Shown here: piece by piece, positions 59,667 to 64,000 of the stretch | Position numbering within the stretch: position 1 is the stretch's first letter | Layout of the letters: every line of letters begins with the position of its first letter | NCBI GenBank assembly: GCA_031549685.1 | Contig: JAVBPG010000016.1 | Location: forward strand, 1 to 64,000 | Source: JAITMY01 sp031549685 | GTDB taxonomy: Bacteria > Bacteroidota > Bacteroidia > Bacteroidales > UBA932 | DNA: 64,000 bases | Direction of reading: 5' to 3' | Program-made: the position numbers and the translations under genes | The notes under the pieces: model-generated | What the model was told of the DNA's origin: nothing | What the model saw: only the letters and a program-made list of their open reading frames with translations | Databases searched by the model: none

Positions 59667-60719
59667 CTACATTTCACCTCCTTCGCCTAAGCATTCGTTA
59701 TCAAGGCGGGCTTTGGCTTGCTCCAAAGATTTTTGCAGTTGTTTGCGCAGCAATTCCTTTGGAGGTAGTTCGGTCATGTACTGGGCTACTTTTATGCCCG
59801 ACTGGTCTAACTGCAATAGCTCTATCTGCTCGTGGTTACCCTCGGTACAAAGGATTAATCCTAAGGGAGGGTTTTCGCCCTCCTCCAGCTCGTAGCGCTC
59901 GAGCCAGCGCAGGTACAATTCCATTTGTCCCTTGTAGGCTGCCTTGAATCGGCCTATCTTCAAATCAATGGCAATAAGCCGCCGTAGTTTGCGATGGTAG
60001 AAAAGGAGGTCGAGATAAAAATCTTGCCCATCAATTACCATGCGCTTTTGCCGCTCAATAAATGAAAAGCCTGCGCCCAGCTCCAAAATAAACTGCTCCA
60101 ACTGTACCACCAGCGTATCCTCCAGCGATTTCTCGCTATATACTCCTTTCAGCCCTGTAAATTCAAGAAAGTACGGATTTTTGAACACTAGTTCGGGCGA
60201 AATGGTGTTGCTGTTTCGTACCTGCGAAAGCTCGTGCTTTACCATTTCATAGGGCTTGCCGCTTACGAGCGTACGCTCGTAAAGCATGCCGTCTATTTTG
60301 TCGCGCAGGGTACGAATACCCCATCGCTCAAAGTTGGCCATGGTTAGGTAGAACTCGCGCTGCAGCTCCTCCCTCATAGGCATAACTTCCACAAAATGAG
60401 ACCACGACAATTGTGTCGACAGTGTCGACACAATTTGAATATCGGGAAAAAGCTGAGCGAATTGCATCATCCGGCGCAGATTGCGCTCATCAAATCCTTT
60501 TCCGCCATATTCGGACTGCAATTGTTGCGACAGCGTCGCAATAATTTGCTTTCCATAGTCAGCACGTTGATTATTAAGAACTTCCTTGTTTATACGTGCG
60601 CCAATATGCCAGTAAAGCAAGGTCGTTTCGCTATTGGCCACTACAGCCACACGCGTTCGCGCCTGCTCAATAATTTGGCGTATATCGTGCAGCAAATGGT
60701 CGGGAGCTATATTTGGCAT
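59667..60719 (-). CDS. DUF1016 / YhcG-type PD-(D/E)XK nuclease
   Basis: A protein of about 350 residues. The N-terminal helical DUF1016_N domain (LLYWHIGARINKEVLNNQRADYGKQII, FDERNLRRMMQFAQLFPD, LSWSHFVEVMPM) is followed by a C-terminal nuclease fold with DFYLDLLFYHRKLRRLIAIDLKIGRFKAAYKGQME. The last match has D...(D/E)xK catalytic residues, with Asp in place of the usual Glu in IDLK. YhcG-type proteins are widespread in variable regions and are suspected DNA repair, Holliday-junction or defence factors. I start it at MPNIAPDHLLHD (60719); the ATG at 60767 adds 16 residues unlike the family. Confidence 0.9.
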   Translation of the reverse strand: MPNIAPDHLLHDIRQIIEQARTRVAVVANSETTLLYWHIGARINKEVLNNQRADYGKQIIATLSQQLQSEYGGKGFDERNLRRMMQFAQLFPDIQIVSTLSTQLSWSHFVEVMPMREELQREFYLTMANFERWGIRTLRDKIDGMLYERTLVSGKPYEMVKHELSQVRNSNTISPELVFKNPYFLEFTGLKGVYSEKSLEDTLVVQLEQFILELGAGFSFIERQKRMVIDGQDFYLDLLFYHRKLRRLIAIDLKIGRFKAAYKGQMELYLRWLERYELEEGENPPLGLILCTEGNHEQIELLQLDQSGIKVAQYMTELPPKELLRKQLQKSLEQAKARLDNECLGEGGEM

Positions 60720-60931
60720 TTTATTATTCACTTTATTTAAACAAATGTTCCTTGTTGAGTTCCACAATCAGTAATCGCATAATTTCAAATTGTTTCACGG
60801 GCTATGATGGTCTGTGTTCTTAGCAATCATAGCTTGGCTTCTTTAAATTTTCCCTTCCGGTTTTCTTCAAGGGCGAGGCTTGTACGAACCCGGTGCGCGG
60901 CTCGTCAAAAGCATCGGAAAGATATTTGAAA

Positions 60932-60968
60932 AACGAGGCTGCTCAAGAAGTTTCTGAGCAGCCTCGTT
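60932..60968 (-). terminator. Terminator of rpoD
   Basis: Arms AACGAGGCTGCTCA (60932-60945) and its complement (60955-60968) around a nine-base loop, 40 bases after the rpoD stop on the minus strand. It is a strong stem but has only a short T-run. The rest of the 288-base gap (60720-61007) shows no gene. Confidence 0.7.
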
Positions 60969-61007
60969 AAACGATGGCGAACTTGTTCCGCAACGGTAAG
61001 CTGCGGG

Positions 61008-61868
61008 TTAGCCTAAGTACGCCTTGAGCAGCTTGCTCCTGGAGTTGTGGCGCAGGCGGCGAATGGCCTTCTCCTTAATCTGGCGAACGCGCTCGCGGGT
61101 CAAGCCGAACTTTTCGCCGATTTCCTCCAGCGTCATTTCCTGCTGGCCAATGCCGAATACGTACTTCACAATATCGCGCTCGCGGTCGGTGAGGGTGGAG
61201 AGGGCGCGGTCAATTTCGCGCGAAAGCGACTCGTTGATCAGGCCGCGGTCGGCGCTGGGCGAATCGTTGTTTACCAGCACGTCGAGCAGGCTGTTGTCCT
61301 CGCCATCCACAAAGGGCGCATCGACCGATACATGGCGGCCCGAGACTTTAAGCGTATCGGCCACCTTGTCGCGCGGAATGTCGAGTATTACCGACAGCTC
61401 ATCGGCCGACGGCGCGCGCTCGTGCTCCTGCTCAAACTTGGCCAGCGCCTTGTTGATTTTGTTGAGCGATCCCACCTGGTTGAGCGGCAGGCGCACAATG
61501 CGCGACTGCTCGGCCAGGGCCTGAAGAATGGACTGGCGAATCCACCACACGGCGTACGATATGAACTTAAATCCGCGGGTTTCGTCGAACTTCTCGGCGG
61601 CCTTTATCAAGCCCAGGTTGCCCTCGTTAATCAGGTCGGGCAGGCTCAGGCCTTGGTTTTGGTACTGCTTGGCTACCGACACCACAAAGCGCAGGTTAGC
61701 ACGCGTCAACTTTTCGAGAGCCGCCTGGTCGCCTTTTTTAATGCGCTGCGCCAGCTCCACCTCTTCTTCAACCGAAATCAGCTCCTCACGGCCAATCTCC
61801 TGCAAGTACTTATCCAGCGAGGCGCTCTCGCGGTTAGTAATTGACTTTGTGATTTTTAGTTGCCTCAT
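61008..61868 (-). CDS. rpoD: Primary RNA polymerase sigma factor (RpoD/SigA)
   Basis: A 286-residue group 1 sigma factor of the short form that Bacteroidota use, with little region 1.1. Region 1.2 is SLDKYLQEIGREELIS, regions 2.1-2.4 run LRFVVSVAKQYQNQGLSLPDLINEGNLGLIKAAEKFD...FKFISYAVWWIRQ, regions 3.0-3.2 follow, and region 4.2 is MTLEEIGEKFGLTRERVRQIKEKAIRRLRH. It directs RNA polymerase to the TTTG/TAnnTTTG promoters marked elsewhere in this window. The upstream gap (61869-61984) is AT-rich with ATTTACAATTTAC repeats. Confidence 0.96.
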   Translation of the reverse strand: MRQLKITKSITNRESASLDKYLQEIGREELISVEEEVELAQRIKKGDQAALEKLTRANLRFVVSVAKQYQNQGLSLPDLINEGNLGLIKAAEKFDETRGFKFISYAVWWIRQSILQALAEQSRIVRLPLNQVGSLNKINKALAKFEQEHERAPSADELSVILDIPRDKVADTLKVSGRHVSVDAPFVDGEDNSLLDVLVNNDSPSADRGLINESLSREIDRALSTLTDRERDIVKYVFGIGQQEMTLEEIGEKFGLTRERVRQIKEKAIRRLRHNSRSKLLKAYLG

Positions 61869-61984
61869 AAAATTCTATTTACAATTTACTATTTACAATT
61901 TTGAAGTCCTAATTACAGTGTACAAAGTACAAATATTACCGCTACAAAAATTAGCACTTTGTAGTTAGTAGATTGTACTTCTAT

Positions 61985-63421
61985 TTACATTCCTATGGCG
62001 TAGTACGCCACCACACCGTTGGGGTAAATGCCCTCAATAAGTATGGCCTCGTTGCCCGCTGTGCTCAGTATGGTGCTCACATCGCTCACGCTGTTTACCG
62101 GCGCGCGGTTAATGCGCGTAATGATGTATCCCTTTTTTACGCCCTGCGATTGCAGCTTTCCGGCTTGCAGATCTTTTACCTGCACGCCGCTTTTAATGCG
62201 CAGCGAGCGCTTGGTGGCGGCATCCACCTCGCCCAGCGTAGCCCCCAGCAGCGCCACGGCGCTGTTGTCATCTGGCTTTACAATATCGGTGCTTCCGGCG
62301 CGATTTCTCAGCACCACGTTGATGTAAATAGTTTTATTATTCCTGTTTACCGTAAGCGAAATCTGGTCGTTGGGGCGGAACTTGCTGATTTGCTCCTGCA
62401 GCTGCGCCACCGTATTTACCTCGGCATCGTTGACCTTGAGCACCACGTCGCCCTTCTGCATTTTGGCCAGCTGGGCGGCTCCACCCTCCAATACGCCCTG
62501 CACCAGCACACCTTTAACCTGGTTAATGCCCAGCTGCTGCGCCACCTCCGAGTCGAGCTCCTGCAGGGTAACCCCCAGCACCGCGCGCTGCACCACGCCA
62601 AACTCAATAATGTCGGTTACCACCTTGTTGACAATGGTGCTGGGCACGGCAAACGAGTACCCGCTGTAGCTGCCCGTTTGCGATGCAATGGCGGTGTTGA
62701 TGCCCACCAGCTCGCCGCGCGTGTTGACCAGCGCGCCGCCGCTGTTGCCGGGGTTTACCGCCGCATCGGTTTGTATAAACGATTCTATCTTAAAGTTATC
62801 CGACAGGATATTGATGTTGCGCGCCTTGGCGCTGACAATGCCGGCGGTTACGGTCGAGGTAAGGTTGAGCGGGTTGCCCACCGCCAGCACCCATTCGCCC
62901 AAACGCAAGGCATCGGAGTTGCCCATGGCAATAAAGGGCAGGTCCTTCGTATCGATTTTCAGCACGGCAATGTCGGTGCTGGGGTCAGTGCCCACCAGCT
63001 TGGCCGCAAAGGTGCGCCTGTCGTTAAGCGTTACGTTGATTTTTTCGGCCTTATCTATTACGTGGTTGTTGGTAACAATGTAGCCGTCCTCCGACAGTAT
63101 TACGCCCGAGCCGGCGCCCTGCACGGGCTGCGGCTGCTGGTATCCGCGGAAGCCAAAAAAGTAGTCGAACGGCGACATGGACTGCATTTGCGCGTAGCTG
63201 GTTTTGACGTGCACCACGGCGTTTACCGTTTTTTCGGCCGCCTCGGTAAAGTCAATGGCGCCCGCCACCGTGTTGTTGGACGAAGTAAGCAGCGAGGTAA
63301 ATGTAGCTGGCGCATGCTGCTCGCTGCCGCCACCAATGGAGGTAGCCTTGCCAACCAGTAAAGCTGCAGCAGCTCCTATGGCTGCCGAAAATAATCCGAT
63401 GAAAATTACATTCTTTTTCAT
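61985..63421 (-). CDS. htrA: HtrA/DegP-family periplasmic serine protease (Do family)
   Basis: A 478-residue exported protease-chaperone. An N-terminal hydrophobic segment (about 5-25) serves as signal or anchor. The trypsin-like domain has H120 (TNNHVID), D150 (DPSTDIAVL) and S227 (NPGNSGGAL), so the triad is complete. Two PDZ domains follow (about 285-370, with GVLVQGVLEGGAAQLAKMQKGDVVLKVN; and about 390-475). It removes or refolds damaged envelope proteins. It lies 116 bases upstream of rpoD on the same strand. Confidence 0.95.
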   Translation of the reverse strand: MKKNVIFIGLFSAAIGAAAALLVGKATSIGGGSEQHAPATFTSLLTSSNNTVAGAIDFTEAAEKTVNAVVHVKTSYAQMQSMSPFDYFFGFRGYQQPQPVQGAGSGVILSEDGYIVTNNHVIDKAEKINVTLNDRRTFAAKLVGTDPSTDIAVLKIDTKDLPFIAMGNSDALRLGEWVLAVGNPLNLTSTVTAGIVSAKARNINILSDNFKIESFIQTDAAVNPGNSGGALVNTRGELVGINTAIASQTGSYSGYSFAVPSTIVNKVVTDIIEFGVVQRAVLGVTLQELDSEVAQQLGINQVKGVLVQGVLEGGAAQLAKMQKGDVVLKVNDAEVNTVAQLQEQISKFRPNDQISLTVNRNNKTIYINVVLRNRAGSTDIVKPDDNSAVALLGATLGEVDAATKRSLRIKSGVQVKDLQAGKLQSQGVKKGYIITRINRAPVNSVSDVSTILSTAGNEAILIEGIYPNGVVAYYAIGM

Positions 63422-63696
63422 TTTGATAACCCTTTATACGTTAGTTTTTATATTTTGTTTCAAGATGCATTACGTAAAATGTGAAAATATCGCTATAGTA
63501 CTCATAATATTACAATTACCAACCCACCGTCAGCTCAAACATCAATCCTCATAAATTACCATTGATGTTTCAAAATTTATGCCACTGACCGCGGCTGGAA
63601 ATTTTGTCATTTTCTTGAGATTTATTAGCTGAATAAGCTGTAAGTATCGTTTAAATTCCGCATCTTTGTGCAATTTTTGTCAGCATTACTAAAGTT

Positions 63697-64000
63697 ATGC
63701 CGGTAGTAACGTTTACCACGGATTGGGGCTGCTCCGATTTTTACGTTGGCGCGCTTAAGGGGGCCATCCTATCGCACCTGCCGCAGGCCGTGCTGGTGGA
63801 CATCTCGCACAGCGTGGAGCAGCACAACGAGGCGCAGGCCGCCTTCACGGTGCGCAACGCATACGCCCACTTCCCCAAAGGCAGCATTCACATTATAGGC
63901 GTCGGCAGCGAGCAGGGCAAGGACGGCGAGTTGGTGGTCATGGAGGCCGACAGACACTACTTCATCAGCGCGAGCAAAAGCTGCCTGAGCCTGCTGTTTT
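63697..64000 (+). CDS. SAM hydroxide adenosyltransferase (DUF62), cut by the window end
   Basis: The first 101 codons of a protein starting MPVVTFTTDWG. The TFTTDWGCSDFYVGALKGAI stretch, the ISHSVEQHNEAQAAFTVRNAYAHFPKGSIHIIGVGSE pattern and the start of the next strand match the SAM hydroxide adenosyltransferase family (DUF62), which splits S-adenosylmethionine into adenosine and methionine. The rest lies outside the window. CATCTTTG at 63661 is a -7-like sequence with one mismatch. The 275-base divergent gap before it shows no other gene. Confidence 0.88.
   Translation, partial: MPVVTFTTDWGCSDFYVGALKGAILSHLPQAVLVDISHSVEQHNEAQAAFTVRNAYAHFPKGSIHIIGVGSEQGKDGELVVMEADRHYFISASKSCLSLLF

Noticed and set aside
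60409..60435. Perfect 27-base palindrome inside the DUF1016 gene (AATTGTGTCGACA around G)
   Set aside because: The encoded IVSTLSTQLSWSHF agrees with the normal family sequence, so this is probably chance and not an inserted repeat like the one in folC.

Overview
The window looks like a chromosomal segment of an anaerobic member of the Bacteroidota, most likely order Bacteroidales. The evidence is the short primary sigma factor (286 aa) typical of the phylum, promoters of the TTTG / TAnnTTTG type, no obvious Shine-Dalgarno sites, a type IX secretion C-terminal domain on a giant surface protein, a membrane-anchored AraC regulator, a PPi-type phosphofructokinase and a flavodiiron protein. The species cannot be named from the sequence alone. 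No rRNA, tRNA or CRISPR array was seen.

Layout. 1-8.7 kb: a repeat at the window edge, an AraC regulator divergent from two tandem DUF1254/DUF1214 envelope proteins, a BRO-N protein, an EamA transporter and a secreted pectate lyase. 9-21.3 kb: housekeeping and metabolism (PPi-phosphofructokinase, flavodiiron protein, FolC, PIN-PhoH ATPase, NDH-2, aminopeptidase P, DUF389 membrane protein, PhoH, PurC). 21.3-30.4 kb: an outer-membrane barrel protein and, upstream of it on the same strand, a 2,730-residue surface protein with five LRR modules, eight InlB-type repeats and a T9SS sorting domain. 31.2-39.6 kb: a five-gene operon (HEAT-repeat membrane protein, GT2 synthase, TPR plus beta-barrel outer-membrane protein, DUF4838 lipoprotein, DUF1573 lipoprotein). 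It has the logic of a synthase-dependent exopolysaccharide secretion system such as Pga, but with different parts. 39.6-43.4 kb: small housekeeping genes and a probable MITE with target duplication. 43.4-53.8 kb: a visibly AT-richer type I restriction-modification island. One strong promoter reads a one-domain S-like protein, hsdM, dinD, a metallophosphoesterase and hsdS; after a palindromic element come a HAD phosphatase, hsdR and a YgjP-type protease. 54-64 kb: a DUF4143 ATPase behind an operator-like inverted repeat, MnmE, an IMPACT protein behind a possible attenuator, a PlsC-like acyltransferase, PyrB, a DUF1016 nuclease, RpoD, HtrA and the start of a SAM hydroxide adenosyltransferase.

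Several families of short palindromic repeats are scattered through the intergenic DNA. Two have reached coding sequence in frame (folC, mnmE) and one overlaps the apparent 5' end of phoH. The two loci most worth following up are the exopolysaccharide-like operon at 31.2-39.6 kb and the restriction island with its embedded phosphatases and extra specificity-like subunit.
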